Below are positions 22,241-33,280 of a stretch of 64,000 nt of DNA, one piece after another; the first letter of the stretch is position 1, and every line of letters starts with the position of its first letter. The notes below the pieces were generated by a model. It had not been told where the DNA came from. It did not search any database and saw only the letters and a program-made list of their open reading frames with translations. Location of the stretch: assembly GCA_947172415.1 (NCBI GenBank), contig OX359191.1, positions 9,312,996 through 9,376,995 on the forward strand, in the 5' to 3' direction. This DNA is from Chondrosia reniformis (Eukaryota > Porifera > Demospongiae > Chondrillida > Chondrillidae). The position numbers and the translations under genes were made by a program.

Positions 22241-25022
22241 ATGGCGGATAGCAAAGCTAAAAGGTCTGCACACGTGCTGTATAGTCTCGTTTAGTGTGCA
22301 ACTTGTTTGCCTTGCAATTTAACAGGAGGAAGGTGGATATGTCAGAGATGTCGGTCGACGAATTCATGGAAAATGACTTTGCATCAGAAGACAGCGAAGA
22401 CAGCGAGATTGAAGAGACGATTCAGCGGGATCCGAGGTAGGTTGGTTGCAGAATAGCTTACCTATAAATTGTAGATTATTGCTCGTAGAGGGTCACACTC
22501 GAGAGGCCTAGCAAATCTGCAAGACATGGATAAAGAGTTTTACGAGTTTCTGAAGGAGAATGATCCCCAGCTGTTGAACTTTGACCTTTCCGACGAGGAC
22601 CTCTCAGATGATGCTGGTGATGCAAGTATAAATGAAGTTCCGGAAAAAGTGCCTTGTACTATCACATCATATCCAAAGGTATGTATATGTAGCAAATGGG
22701 TTGCAGTGTCATGTGATGGTCATGTGATCTACCTTACAGCCGAGTGGAGGTGTTGAACCGGAGGAAGATGAAAAGGAGGAGGAGCCTATGGAAGAATTGA
22801 CTACTGAAGTTGAGTCCCATAGTGAACCATCTGGTGTGCTTGTTACCATGGCAATGGTTAAGGGATGGCTAAAGACTGTTAAAAATGTGTGTTCTTAAAA
22901 GATTTGTAATTGTGTTCAAAATTATAAGTGTTACACCCTTTCTAATTAGAACAATTCCATGTCTGGAATGAGGGGGATAATCCTATCATTACATGGAGGT
23001 GTGCTTAAAGTAATTAGTCAAGAAAAAGACGATGAGGAAGACCCTGAATATATTGTCAAAGATAAGGAAGGTGTGTCCCCAAGATTGGAACCATCCACCG
23101 GCTGAGACACATGCCAATCTCTTCTCTGTAGTGTTTAATGAACTGCTGGTAGCTGGCTTGAAGAACATGGCGACCTTTCTTGAGTCACACCTTCAAGTGA
23201 AAGTGGGCGTGGCAACTCAGAAGAGGAAAATTACAACTCACAAGAAGTGGCCGAAGTTGAAGACACTTGTCAAACTCTACATACAAGACCTCATGACAGT
23301 TGGTGCAGCTGATGAGGTAGATGGTAGTGTACGCTGTACTGTGTCCCTTTGTCTGTGTACAGCTCCTGAAAGGGCTCAGCGAAGCCTCCATGTTGGCAGC
23401 CATTTTGAAACAGGTCCAGTCCTTAATTTCCTTTTTTGAAGTGTTCCCAAAGTTGCAGCGTCAGCTCTTCAAGCAGTTGGTTGTCTGCTGGAGCGAGGGA
23501 GAGGAACACGTTCGAGTCCTCTCCTTCCTCTCCATCAGAGCACTTGTTCTCCACCAGAACCTGCCACTCAGCAGGTCGCTCAAGGTTGGAGCCAATAGTT
23601 GCCAAATGTACTGTATTCGCAGTTATCGTACACTTTTGTGCTTGCAGACTTTATATTTAGCGTTTGTTCGGAATAGCAAGTTCACTTCAAGCAAGTCATT
23701 TCCTTTGATCAAGTTTATGCAGAATTCTCTAGTGGAAATGTGTCGTATGAATCCTGCCACTACATACCAACACGGCTTCCTTTACATCCGACAGCTGGCA
23801 ATGTTGCTTAGAAATGCTATGTCCGCTAAAAATAAAGTACGTATTTACCTTTATGTGGTGGTCACATGCTTGTCACATGACATCCTTACTCTGTCCTCAG
23901 GATTCCATTAATTCTTTGGCCAATTGGCAGTTTGTCCACTGTGTTCGCCTCTGGTGCAACGTCCTCTCGGAAGTCCAGAACGCCTCCCTCAAGCCTTTAG
24001 TCTATCCTCTCACTCAAGTGGCACTTGGAGCACTTCAGTATGAATATTTAGTTGTCACCTCCCTGCCCTCCAAATGCCCACCTCTCTTCCCTCCCCTCTC
24101 CTCTCTGCCTCAGGTTGCTCTCTTCTCCGAGATACTTTCCACTGCATCTTCACCTTATAGCTGCACTTCACAAGTTGTCTAATTCTCTCTCAGTCTTTGT
24201 GCCAACGGTGCCACACCTTCTGAGGATCATGCAGTGGAAAGGCAAGAAGCCAAAGGGCCAGGACACAATGGGGAAACCCCCAGATCTGGCATACCTCTGC
24301 AAGCTCTCCTCCGGATCACTGGCCAGTAAGGCCATTCAGGTACCAACTCCTCAATCTGTGTCACCTGGTCAGTGATCACCGCCTGTCATTGTGCAGACCA
24401 GCCTGATGGATGGCAGCTATGAACTTTTGATGGACTACTTTGCCATACACTCCAGCAGTATTGCCTTCCCAGAGCTCATTATACCTACTATTGTACAGGT
24501 GAGAGTCATGTGACAGTCATGTGATCTGTAGTAGTCCTTGATGCCTCTTTGTAGCTAAGGAAGTTGTCAAAAGAGACCAAGTTTACGTGGTTCAGGAGAC
24601 AGTTGAAGCAGTTGATTGAGAAGGTGCACATGGATCACATGAAGGCATTACATTACTTGTACCTCCTCCATCTTGTAGGCAGAAGAAGTGGCAGATGATG
24701 TGAAGCAAGCTAGGTCAACAGTGAATTTCTCTCCCAAAGATACCAAAGAAATTGTAATTCTTAATATCTACCATGCCCCTCCCCATCCTAACCACGCCCC
24801 TCCCCTCCCCATCCTAACCACACCCCTCCCTCACTATAGGAGATTTGGGAGAGTAAGAGAAGGTCTACAGTCACTCCTTTGGACAAGTACTTATCTTCTT
24901 GGAGACTTATCAAACAGAAAGAGACCAACGACAAGCAGCCTCACAACACTCCCTCCACCTCCAAGCAGCCTCACAACACTCCCTCCACCTCCACTTCAAC
25001 CAAGACTCATAAAAATGTTTAA
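22241..25022 (+). CDS. NOC2L: Nucleolar complex protein 2 homologue (NOC2L)
   Basis: NOC2 acts in the nucleolus in pre-60S ribosome maturation and nuclear export; the vertebrate protein also inhibits histone acetyltransferase. Exon 1 MADSKAKR joins RKVDMSEMSVDEFMENDF, matching the basic start and VDEFL motif of NOC2L. Then DMDKEFYEFLKENDPQLLNF, an acidic linker, and the Noc2 helical repeat region: FNELLVAGLKNM, HKKWPKLKTLVKLYIQDL, FPKLQRQLFKQLVVCWSEGEE, FVRNSKFTSSKSFPLIKF, TTYQHGFLYIRQLAMLLRNAM and NWQFVHCVRLWCNVLSEV. The C-terminus has EIWESKRRSTVTPLDKYLSSWR and then a short duplicated PHNTPSTSKQ tail rather than the long acidic tail of vertebrates. Introns are 50-80 bases; three carry the paired octamer (22709, 23862, 24506), and one is a C-rich CCACGCCCCTCCCC tract (24775-24835). 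Confidence 0.95.
22709..22727 (+). other. Paired intronic octamer, NOC2L intron
   Basis: TCATGTGA-TGG-TCATGTGA, direct copies 11 bp apart, ending 12 bases before the 3' splice site (CTACCTTACAG). Confidence 0.85.
23862..23880 (+). other. Paired intronic octamer, NOC2L intron
   Basis: TCACATGC-TTG-TCACATGA, 11-bp spacing. This is the one pair with both copies in the opposite sense orientation. Confidence 0.8.
24506..24524 (+). other. Paired intronic octamer, NOC2L intron
   Basis: TCATGTGA-CAG-TCATGTGA, 11-bp spacing, seven bases after the 5' splice site GTGAGAG. Confidence 0.85.
24775..24835 (+). repeat. Intronic C-rich tract in NOC2L
   Basis: Imperfect CCTAACCACGCCCCTCCC repeats filling a short intron, C-rich on the sense strand. 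Confidence 0.75.
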
Positions 25023-25118
25023 CTTGTAAATGCATTTTAATCAATTTTCAAAAATAATTATTTTAAATGAGGTCTGCGTCATGTGTTGTATATTCTGGGA
25101 GATGTTCATTAAAGTACT

Positions 25119-28100
25119 TCAATCTCCTAGCAAGTCTTCATCATCCAGGTTAATGTCCTGCAATGTATAGTTACCTTGACAACCATCATCATGACCAATC
25201 ACTATCCACTTACATCTACACCATCAGTGATTCCAAAGTCATCGTCATCATCAAAGTTCAGCAAATCCTATAAAATAGTAAATCCCATATTTTCTGAGGA
25301 TGACACAGTTTGCTAGTACATGTCTGAATACCTCTTGGTTGTCAGGGGCAACTGGTGTGTCCTTAGCTGGGACTGCCTTTTGAACAGGGCTAGCTGGAAG
25401 TGGCTTTTGACTGGCCTCCTCCAAAAGGTTGCGTTCAGCCTCATCCTAAATCATTAAAGGTCACATGACTGTCACATGACTAATGTAACCATGTGATATC
25501 ACACCTTGATTGTGGGGTATACTGAAGCTGGTTTCCGATTGGCCAGTTCGCCCTTTAATATCTAACATTAATTAAAATAGTTCAAAAGTTGTTCAAACTA
25601 TATTTATAGCAACTGACTTGTTCAGCACTCAAAGATAACTTGAAGTCTGAAAATAGGTTTTCATAGGAATCAGGATCCGCTAGTCTGTCAGCCATTTTCT
25701 GATTTGATTGAGCTAATTGTTCCTTCCACAGCTCCACAACCCTAAATAAACACATCTCCCTCACACAACTCTCTCTAGACTCACTGCAGAACAGGTCATA
25801 CCGTGTGATCTGGCTGGGCAGGTAAGTCCGGGCAAAGAAGGCTGCTTCAGGTAGCCTCTCCGAGCTCAAGAGGATATCCAAGCACTTCTCCACGTGACCA
25901 CACATCAAGTGGCATGTGAAGGCAATGTTGGTGTCCCCGCTCTTGAGCGCCTCCTCTGCCAGCCTCTCCATCATGACTGCATCGCCTGCGGAGGAGGCCA
26001 GCAGAAGGAGACCTCCAAAGTCCTTGGCTTTATACAAACACTCCTTTGCTAGACCAAATTCAAACTTTGCCAAAGCAAGATCTCCTAGGAAACGCCACTT
26101 TTCTTCTGACTACAGATGAACATTAAAGGGGAGGGTACACAAGTTAAAGGGGGAGGGGCAGTCATTTACCCCATCCTCACCTCAGACTGCTGCGCAATCT
26201 GGTATGCAGTTCGAAGGTCCTTTAGCTGAATTGCCAAATCAAATCTAAATGTAGAAGTAGACCTTAGACATCCAATCTCCAGACAATTTCACTCTATTAA
26301 GTGCCCACCTGTGGTCCGGGTCGTTGGAGACAGCCAGTGCCTGCTGCTTGAAGCCTTGTTTCTCCAGAAAGTGTGCCACTCTGGTCCTCTGGTCCTTTGT
26401 GACACGAGGAAGCACTTGGTCGGCCGTCTCAAAGTCCTGTCTCATCACAGCTGTCTGGTATTCCAGCACAGACAATTGGAGGGAAAACCCCACAATGTTC
26501 AGCTCTCTGTCCCCCAGATACAGTCTGTTGTGAGCCGGAATGTAGCCCAACAGATACATTGGCCTGCACAAGAGAGGAAGTAGACAGTGGATGGCTACAA
26601 CAGTGCAGCACCATACGTACCTATCCAAGTGTGACACTGTCACAATTTCTCCTCCAACAAAGTAGTTGAGTCGATTGACATTGTTGGTGTATATGAAGCA
26701 GTCTCCCACCCAACAACCTGCTCGCACGACCTCATCCATCTCTGCTACCACATCAAAGGCATTCTCCACTCCATCATCATCAATCCCTTCGTTTGTAGAC
26801 AGCGAATGTTGAACTTCTTCTGCACTGTATTTCAATATATAATAGGACTCCTCTGTTACTATGGCAACCATTCCACTATTTTCTGACCAATAAACCTAAT
26901 ATGGGAATGGACGCTGTCACTAGGAACATCCAACAGCATGACATCCTCGTCAGTAGACGTGATACAGCTATTGACAGTAGACACAATTGCACATTTAGTG
27001 CTCAAATAATTACCAGTTTTGGTTGAATTTCAATTCTTCTAATTAATTCCTGGTTCTCCCAGTCATAAAATGTTAATCTGTTGGCAGACCTCACCCCTAG
27101 CAAGTTCCCTCCAAAGATTCCTATTAGACAAGAAACAGGTGACAAGCAGCACTGATAGACAAAGGTCCAGATTACCTTCAGCTCCTAGCTCTGGCTTAAA
27201 GGATTTAATTTCTTTGAAACCCTTAAAGAGCTTAACTGTGCTAGACGATTCTCTGGTAGCATATTCGTTGGATTCTGCCGCCCACACAAACTCTTGAGCA
27301 TTTCCAAAGCTCTTGTTCCTCAGAGCCATTGCAGTGTATATAATGTACTCTCCATCTCCACAGACTGTAACAAACCTACAGCAGGGAACAGATGGGGGTG
27401 TGGATAGTGACAGGGGGTGTGCCTGGTGACAGGGGGTGTGGCTAGTGACAGGGGTGTGGATAGTGACAGGGGGTGTGGCTAGTGACAGGGGTGTGGATAG
27501 TGACAGGGGGTGTGGCTAGTGACAGGGGGTGTGGCTAGTGACAGGGGGGGTGGCTAGTGACAGGGGGGGTGGCTAGTGACAGGGGGTGTGGCTAGTGACA
27601 GGGGGTGTGGCTAGTGACAGGGGGTGTGGCTAGTGACAGGGGGTGTGGCTAGTGACAGGGGCGTAGCTAACCTTCCATTGGGACTGTGCAGAATCGTGTT
27701 GGGAAATATCTCACAGCTTCCCATGTCCTTAATTGCTAGGGGCAACCTCTCTCCATCTGTGAACACTGCATCAGCTATGATCTTCAGATTGGCTTGTTGA
27801 ATTTCATTGTGTTTGGCCCACAGCACCTTCCCCGAGGTGTCCATGCTCATAGCCGGCTCTTCTCTACCCATCTATGGGATGGAGGATGGAGGAGGGTGGA
27901 GGAGGTAGGGGGAGGTAGGGGGAGGGTTAAACAAGTACCTTAATAACTACACTGCCTTCATCGTAACCAATAGCAACATCATTGCTACCTCTCAAATGAG
28001 CAAAGGCCCACACTCGCTCCATCCCATAGTTTAGTGATGTTTCCAGACGATACGTGTTAGAATGCCATATTCTAACAGTACCTGTAAGTGATCGAAGGGG

Positions 28101-29507
28101 TGGGTGTGTCTATAAAAATGGGCGTGGTCAGCAACAGCAGTCATCTAAGACTCACCATCTTCAGATCCTGAGAGGATGACGGGTAGTTCTGGGTGGAAGG
28201 CCACAGCTACCACATTGTGGGCGTGTCCCTCAAGTGTCTGCACACAAGACTTGCTCTGGTAGTCCCAAATCTTCAGAGTTCTATCAAATATATCGTTATG
28301 TTGCCACGGCCATGATGGTAACCATGGTAACCATGCCTACCTGTCATCAGAGCCTGACACCAAGTAGGGTTTGTCCCCTCCCTGAAAGTAGTCCACCGCA
28401 TTGACTCCTTTGTCATGGCCCTCCAACGTGAAGTTGGGGTGGGTGGAGCCTAGCTGCCACACCTTAAGGCTGCGGTCCAGGGAGGCACTGGCAAACTGGT
28501 TGTTGTCCTTTGGATTCAGTACAATTTGCATGACATAGTGTGAGTGGCCTTCAAAGACTTGCACGTTTTGCCACTTCTTCTCCCAGTCCCACAACTTGAT
28601 GGTCATATCATCTGTACAGGAGGCAGTAGGGGGCGGGTCAGTAGGGGGTGGGGCAGTAGGGGCGAGGCAGTAGGGGGCGGGTCAGTAGGGGGCGGGTCAG
28701 TAGGGGGTGGGGCAGTAGGAATGGGGCAGTAGGAATGGGGCAGTAGGGGGAGGGGCAGTAGGAATGGGGCAGTAGGGGGAGGGGCAGTAGGGGGAGGGGC
28801 AGTAGTGCTACAGTGCCTTACCAGAGCTAGTGATGATGTATGGATGCGTTGGATGAGCAATAATGCTTCTGACATAGTCTGAATGAGCCTCGAAGGCTAT
28901 CACCTTTTCCAGAGTGTTGTAGTTGAACACTCTCACATGCATGTCATCCTGAGCCGAAGATACTCACAGTGACACTAGTGACGGACAGTGTTACAAGTTG
29001 CTAACTCACAGAACCAGTTACGATCCAACTCTTCCTAACAACGAACCTCGCCACTCGCACTGGCACGTCAGTCACTTCAAACGACTTGACCAAGGTCTAC
29101 ACATAGGTAGCATGGAATAAGCCATATATTATCTAGAACAATCCGCCATTTTATTCTACCTGCGACTCGTGGTTCCAGACATGTACGTTTCCATTGTACA
29201 GACTGGCCAACATCCATGGCTCCTTCGGATGGAGGTCCACCGATTTGACCCTGTCCGACCTCGCCGACAACTTGCGCTACACACAGAACAAGAGCACGTT
29301 GCATGTGCACGCCACAGAAATTTAGAGATACAGCTATCTAGAGAATTAGACCTTTGGGACCTAACATCAGTTACATGTCGTATACAATTAATTAAATAAG
29401 GTCTTGTACGCCATCGAGGTCAGAGTCGAATTTAAAGTATCTTGTATTCTCTGTACATGAGTTAACTTGTCGGTAAGCACTACCTTTACGTCCATTCGGA
29501 GCGGCAT
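25119..29507 (-). CDS. COPB2: Coatomer subunit beta' (COPB2)
   Basis: COPB2 is a subunit of the COPI coat on Golgi-to-ER vesicles; its WD40 propellers recognise dilysine cargo. Exon 1 is just MPLRMDVK (29507-29484), then [21 protein letters not shown] (about 29285-29160). WD repeats include [40 protein letters not shown] and [12 protein letters not shown]. The second propeller and solenoid follow: [125 protein letters not shown] and [18 protein letters not shown]. The acidic tail ends [12 protein letters not shown] and [11 protein letters not shown]. All domains are at normal family length. Two introns are filled by C-rich minisatellites, and one (25461) carries the paired octamer. The divergent neighbour CENPS starts 71 bases away. 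Confidence 0.97.
25461..25479 (-). other. Paired intronic octamer, COPB2
   Basis: TCACATGA-CTG-TCACATGA on the plus strand, so TCATGTGA twice on the COPB2 sense strand, 11 bp apart; a third partial word CATGTGAT follows at about 25490. Confidence 0.85.
27395..27662 (-). repeat. Intronic 19-bp minisatellite in COPB2
   Basis: About 14 units of GACAGGGGGTGTGGCTAGT (plus strand), with variants GTGTGGATAGT; C-rich (ACTAGCCACACCCCCTGTC) on the COPB2 sense strand. Confidence 0.95.
28318..28331. promoter_or_regulatory. X-box-like palindrome
   Basis: GTAACCATGGTAAC, a perfect 14-bp palindrome in a COPB2 intron, immediately preceded by a second half-site-rich stretch (GTTGCCACGGCCATG). Confidence 0.5.
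28615..28803 (-). repeat. Intronic minisatellite in COPB2
   Basis: Units of about 15 bp, GGCAGTAGGGGGAGG and GTCAGTAGGGGGCGG variants, reading CCTACTGCCCCTCCC on the sense strand. The repeat begins about 25 bases from the 5' splice site of the intron. Confidence 0.93.
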
Positions 29508-29578
29508 TGTACTTCTTGTCTTTCTCTGAACAATCACGTGGCAAAACCGGGAACCGAGAAACGAAAAATGGTCACAAA

Positions 29579-30325
29579 ATGGACGACGAGACATTAGCGC
29601 AAAGCCAGGTTAGTAGGTCGCACTTTGAAAGTAATAATACTGCAAAACGAACTGCAAATTGTATTCCTCCCATTGCTTAGAGATTTAAAGCTGCTTTACA
29701 TTATGCAGTCGGTGAAATATGCAGAGAGATAGGTACGCCTCTAAATTATAAGGTGCACTTTAGTATGTGTTTTAACGGCCGCATGAGGACACACCAGAAG
29801 AGGGATTGAACAGTTTAATCCCATTTTCAATTAAGGTGAAACAGAAGAATTAAGTTTTTCAAGAGAAGTCGTTGCAGCCATTTCTGAAACTGTTTACAAC
29901 TTTGCAGGTTCATATTGTCAATATGTTTTGTCAAAATTGTCTTTCATTTCTGACTAATTTGTGTATGTCCTTTGACTGTATAGAGATGCATGCGAGAGAC
30001 CTGGAGGCCTTTGCACTGTGAGTTTGTTGCTGGTCTCAGTGAGGACGAGTGTGAGCATTTGCTTGATCAACTGTAGACATGGAAAACGTAAAGTCATTAC
30101 AGCGGAAGATGTCAAGTTGTGCTGCAGGAGGAATGCAAACTTGGTGAGCTGTCAGGTGATTGTCACGTGATTGTCATATAGTGCCTGTGTGTGATTCTAT
30201 AGTTGCAGTTGGTGAATGGATGGCATGAAAACCTCAAATCTAAGAAGGCTGCAGTACAAAAGCCTCCAAAGAAGAAAACTAAAGTCAAAACAGTAGACAG
30301 TGATTCCGATTTAGAATTGCTATAA
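29579..30325 (+). CDS. CENPS: Centromere protein S / MHF1 histone-fold protein
   Basis: CENPS (MHF1, APITD1) pairs with CENPX to form a DNA-binding histone-fold complex acting in the Fanconi/FANCM pathway and at kinetochores. The gene is built from small exons: MDDETLAQSQ (29579-29608), RFKAALHYAVGEICREIG, ETEELSFSREVVAAISETVYNFA, EMHARDLEAFA, GKRKVITAEDVKLCCRRNANL and LVNGWHENLKSKK, followed by a basic Lys-rich tail and SDSDLELL. These match the three histone-fold helices in order (human RLKAAVHYTVGCLCEEV and TTINTEDVKLLARRSNSLL) and normal length (about 130 residues). One intron carries a triple octamer at 30152. It is convergent with UBIAD1, whose stop lies 14 bases beyond. The short exon around 29990-30075 is the least certain part of the model. 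Confidence 0.88.
30152..30181 (+). other. Intronic octamer triplet, CENPS
   Basis: TCAGGTGA, TCACGTGA and TCATATAG at 11-bp steps with identical TTG spacers, seven bases after the 5' splice site. Confidence 0.75.
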
Positions 30326-30339
30326 ATATCATAAATAAG

Positions 30340-31233
30340 TTAATTGTGTACATACTGCAAAAATGGAATGTCTGTTGCTAGGTAACAACCAGTTAGAAAT
30401 AGTAAGCTGGCTACAGTGTTCATCTTGGCAGTGTCCTTTGGAAGATGTCTGAGCTTGCCCTCACCAAAGCGATACAGGAGTCTAAAGCTAAACGGCATGG
30501 TTGCCAATGGTAACGCTAGATAGCCCGAGTACTGAAGTCCCCAAATCATGTACACTAGATAAGGGAGCAGTAACAGCAGAACGAATAGAATATAGGCGCC
30601 CTGCTGCCCCAGAAGACTAGCCAACGTGACCACTTTAGCACGCCTGTCCATCTCGATGTCTCTAGTGTTGTTGGCGTGTAGGGCGGCCTCGGTATGTAGA
30701 GCGATTGGTACTGCCAGGACGAGGGGACCCGTCATCAGGCGACCCGTCTGAACGGCAAACGAGAACAGCACGGCCAGCGGCCCAAACAGTATCATAACAA
30801 CGAGGTCTCCCAGGGCGTAGTATTTGAGTCCCCCTCCCGTGTACAGGAAGGAGCCGGAGAGACCGCAGAAGAAGAGCAGCGCGATTAGCTCGCTCTTGGC
30901 CTTGGACCAGTACAGTATACACCAGAGACAGAGCATGCCAAATCCGTAGAGATACATTCCCAAACTGACCACGTCCACTGGCTGGAGCTTGTGGTCCACC
31001 AGAATGCGGTCATCCGACTGAGTCGTGTCGACTCCCTTCTCGTAGTCATAATAAGTGTTGACCGCGTTGCCAGCGCTGTGTACCGCCACGACACACAGCA
31101 CAGTCAAGATACAAAGTGAAATGTCGAGCTCCTCATAGCACCTGTAACCTAGCACTGCACCCAGGCAGACAGGGATCAGAGACGTTAAGAGAGACCACGG
31201 TCGGAGCGCCAAGATATAGTCTGATAACGCCAT
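30340..31233 (-). CDS. UBIAD1: UbiA prenyltransferase domain-containing protein 1 (menaquinone-4 synthase)
   Basis: An intronless 297-residue membrane prenyltransferase. UBIAD1 attaches a geranylgeranyl chain to menadione, giving vitamin K2 (MK-4), at ER/Golgi membranes. The first Asp motif is NTYYDYEKGVD (N59, D63, D69) with SDDRILVD after it; the second is NNTRDIEMDRRAK (N188, D192, D196); both bind Mg-pyrophosphate in the UbiA superfamily. About nine hydrophobic segments are visible. It is about 40 residues shorter than the human protein, and the difference is at the N-terminus, where the vertebrate leader is missing. It is the only sizeable single-exon conserved gene in the window, which could indicate a retrocopy origin or simple intron loss. 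Confidence 0.96.
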   Translation of the reverse strand: MALSDYILALRPWSLLTSLIPVCLGAVLGYRCYEELDISLCILTVLCVVAVHSAGNAVNTYYDYEKGVDTTQSDDRILVDHKLQPVDVVSLGMYLYGFGMLCLWCILYWSKAKSELIALLFFCGLSGSFLYTGGGLKYYALGDLVVMILFGPLAVLFSFAVQTGRLMTGPLVLAVPIALHTEAALHANNTRDIEMDRRAKVVTLASLLGQQGAYILFVLLLLLPYLVYMIWGLQYSGYLALPLATMPFSFRLLYRFGEGKLRHLPKDTAKMNTVASLLFLTGCYLATDIPFLQYVHN

Positions 31234-31310
31234 TTTATTTTTGCCCGGGGAAGTCCCTTTAACCTTCTTATCCTATATAGTTGATCGTTTACTTTCTGGT
31301 TGTCCTCGGA

Positions 31311-33280
31311 ATGGGAATTCAAGACAGCAAACTCTCTTCCGAAGGGACTGCGAGCGCCTTATACCTTCGCCTCTTTGAAGTTAGCCGCGGAGATAGGCCA
31401 TACAGTATATCCTATAAGCGCTAGCTCCCACTGTAGGAAGTATCTGTGTTCACGAATAGCGGAGTTCAAGTTGTGAACCAAAAGAACTTTGAGGTACTCG
31501 GATAACTTACCTTGTGACAGTCTGATGCACATGTCCTTTTGTAGGCATTGTTCGGAGGGCCATGTCTCGAGTTTGGACAATGTCTCTACAAGCGCCTGTT
31601 TGAAGAGTTCAAAAGTCCTGTTACAAAGGACATCTTCTTTAACGCGTGTCAGAAGTTGGAAAAGATAGCCAGTGAGTTTCTACAAGTGGTGATCACATGA
31701 TAGTCATGTGATATCTGTTGTTAGGTTATCAAGAAAACGACACAGATACAGTCAAGTTTTTGTTTACTGTGCTAAGTAATGGCGAATACACTTTACCTGA
31801 ACAAGGTAACGCTTCTCCATTGGCTTTACCACTGTGCCCATATTTGGTGGTGATTGTGCAATCTATTAGATCTAGAAGGTCTAATTGTAAAGGCGATGGG
31901 GTACTCATTAGTGATGGGGACTTCCTCTCATGAAGAGGCGTGGTCACAATCAATACCTGAGCTGGTGAAATGGATGGCTAAAAATTTAGTATGTATATAG
32001 TGGCTATTTATAAAATTGTAATGTGTAGTAACTCTATAAATGTATCTTTAGAGTTATCACGTGGATCGTGACACGAGAGAGATAAGCAAAGGTAGATTTG
32101 CTGTCTGGCTCAGCCATCATAGCCCTCGCATGCTTTTGGGGATCCAACTCTGGCTGGCCTCACTGCTCCATGGACACCAAGTCTCCGGACCTACCTCGGC
32201 TGACAAGGTCAGTTCTCTAAGTTCATGCAGCATAGTGATAAACTGCCATTTGGTTCTGTAGTCATGGCAACTATTGTATCAGCTGCCTCACCTAACAGCA
32301 GTGTCAGACAAGCCTTCTCTGATGGACACTCCCCTCATTTGGGCCCTGTCCACCAACCTGCCTCTCTGCTACCTGGGACGCATGACGGATCAACCCAAAT
32401 CTGCAGTGCCTGTAAGCAAGTGACTTGAATCTACACACCATGGGATGTGTTGCTTTAGCCCCACCCCCTACCCTCATCCAGAGCTACCCTGTCGGCTGTG
32501 AGTGGACGCAGCTGTACAACAGCAGACAACATGGATTTGGACTGAACCGATTCATGCATCATTCCAGTGACTACAAAGATCCAACCATTACAGTACTTCA
32601 ATGTCATGCGGCCACTGGAGATGAGTTCATTTTTGTGATGGCTGTAGACACAGACTGGAAGTGCGTGGTTAGCACTGCTACCCGACTGATGTGCCACTGA
32701 CACTGTTGTTGTTGTTGTTGCAGAGAGGGTGCCTTCTTCTGGGGCAAGGAGAACTGCTGTCTGATCCAGATCAAGCCAGACTTTCAGAAGATTACCTGTA
32801 TTAACTTCCTCCATATCAGTTGTGAAATAACTGGCTTTTGAAAGTGCTTTGTTGTGTAGGTGGACCAAAGCTGCTGTGTTTGAATGAAAAGAGTAGGGAA
32901 TTTCCCAAGGGACTGCGGTTTATGGCTCCCAGTGATGGTCCAAAGATCAAGTCGCATCTTTACATTGAAGAAGACTTCAGTAGCGTTCACTTGTTTGATG
33001 GAAAGGAATCGGTGACGCTTGTAGCAGTTGAGGTGAGTTAGTGCACTTCTGTACTGATGCCCTGTGACTTCCCCTTCCCACCCCACAGGTGTGGGGCTGT
33101 GGTGATGTCAGCTCCATAGAGCAGCAGCAAAGGTGGAAGGAGTGGGAGAGCAAGGAAGTGCAGAGGAGGCGAAAGATCAAGAAGGAATCACTGGAGGACT
33201 GGAAGGAGAACCCGGACAGAGCCATTTTGGAGTGGGGAGGGATAGTCACAACTCACCCAAAGGAGCAGCAGCAAGAATAA
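31311..33280 (+). CDS. TLDc-domain protein (MEAK7/Rtc5-like)
   Basis: The start MGIQDSKLSSEG has Gly2 and Ser6, a plausible N-myristoylation site as in MEAK7 (MGNS). Later exons give ALFGGPCLEFGQCLYKRLF, FNACQKLEKIA, and after two more exons PSLMDTPLIWALSTNLPLCYLG, which fits the opening of a TLDc domain. Then follow LYNSRQHGFGLNRFM, FIFVMAVDTDWK, EGAFFWGKENCCLIQIKP, KLLCLNEKSREFPKGLRF, the loop ending VEVWGCGD (VWG is the TLDc hallmark) and a charged helical tail KWKEW-type with ENPDRAILEWGG. TLDc proteins bind V-ATPase and influence oxidative-stress and mTOR signalling; a lysosomal role is inferred from MEAK7. Exon borders between 31740 and 32330 are uncertain. One short intron carries the inverted octamer pair at 31693. 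Confidence 0.78.
31693..31711 (+). other. Paired intronic octamer, perfect hairpin
   Basis: TCACATGA-TAG-TCATGTGA is an exact 8-bp inverted repeat with a 3-base loop, in a ~55-base intron of the TLDc gene. Confidence 0.9.
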
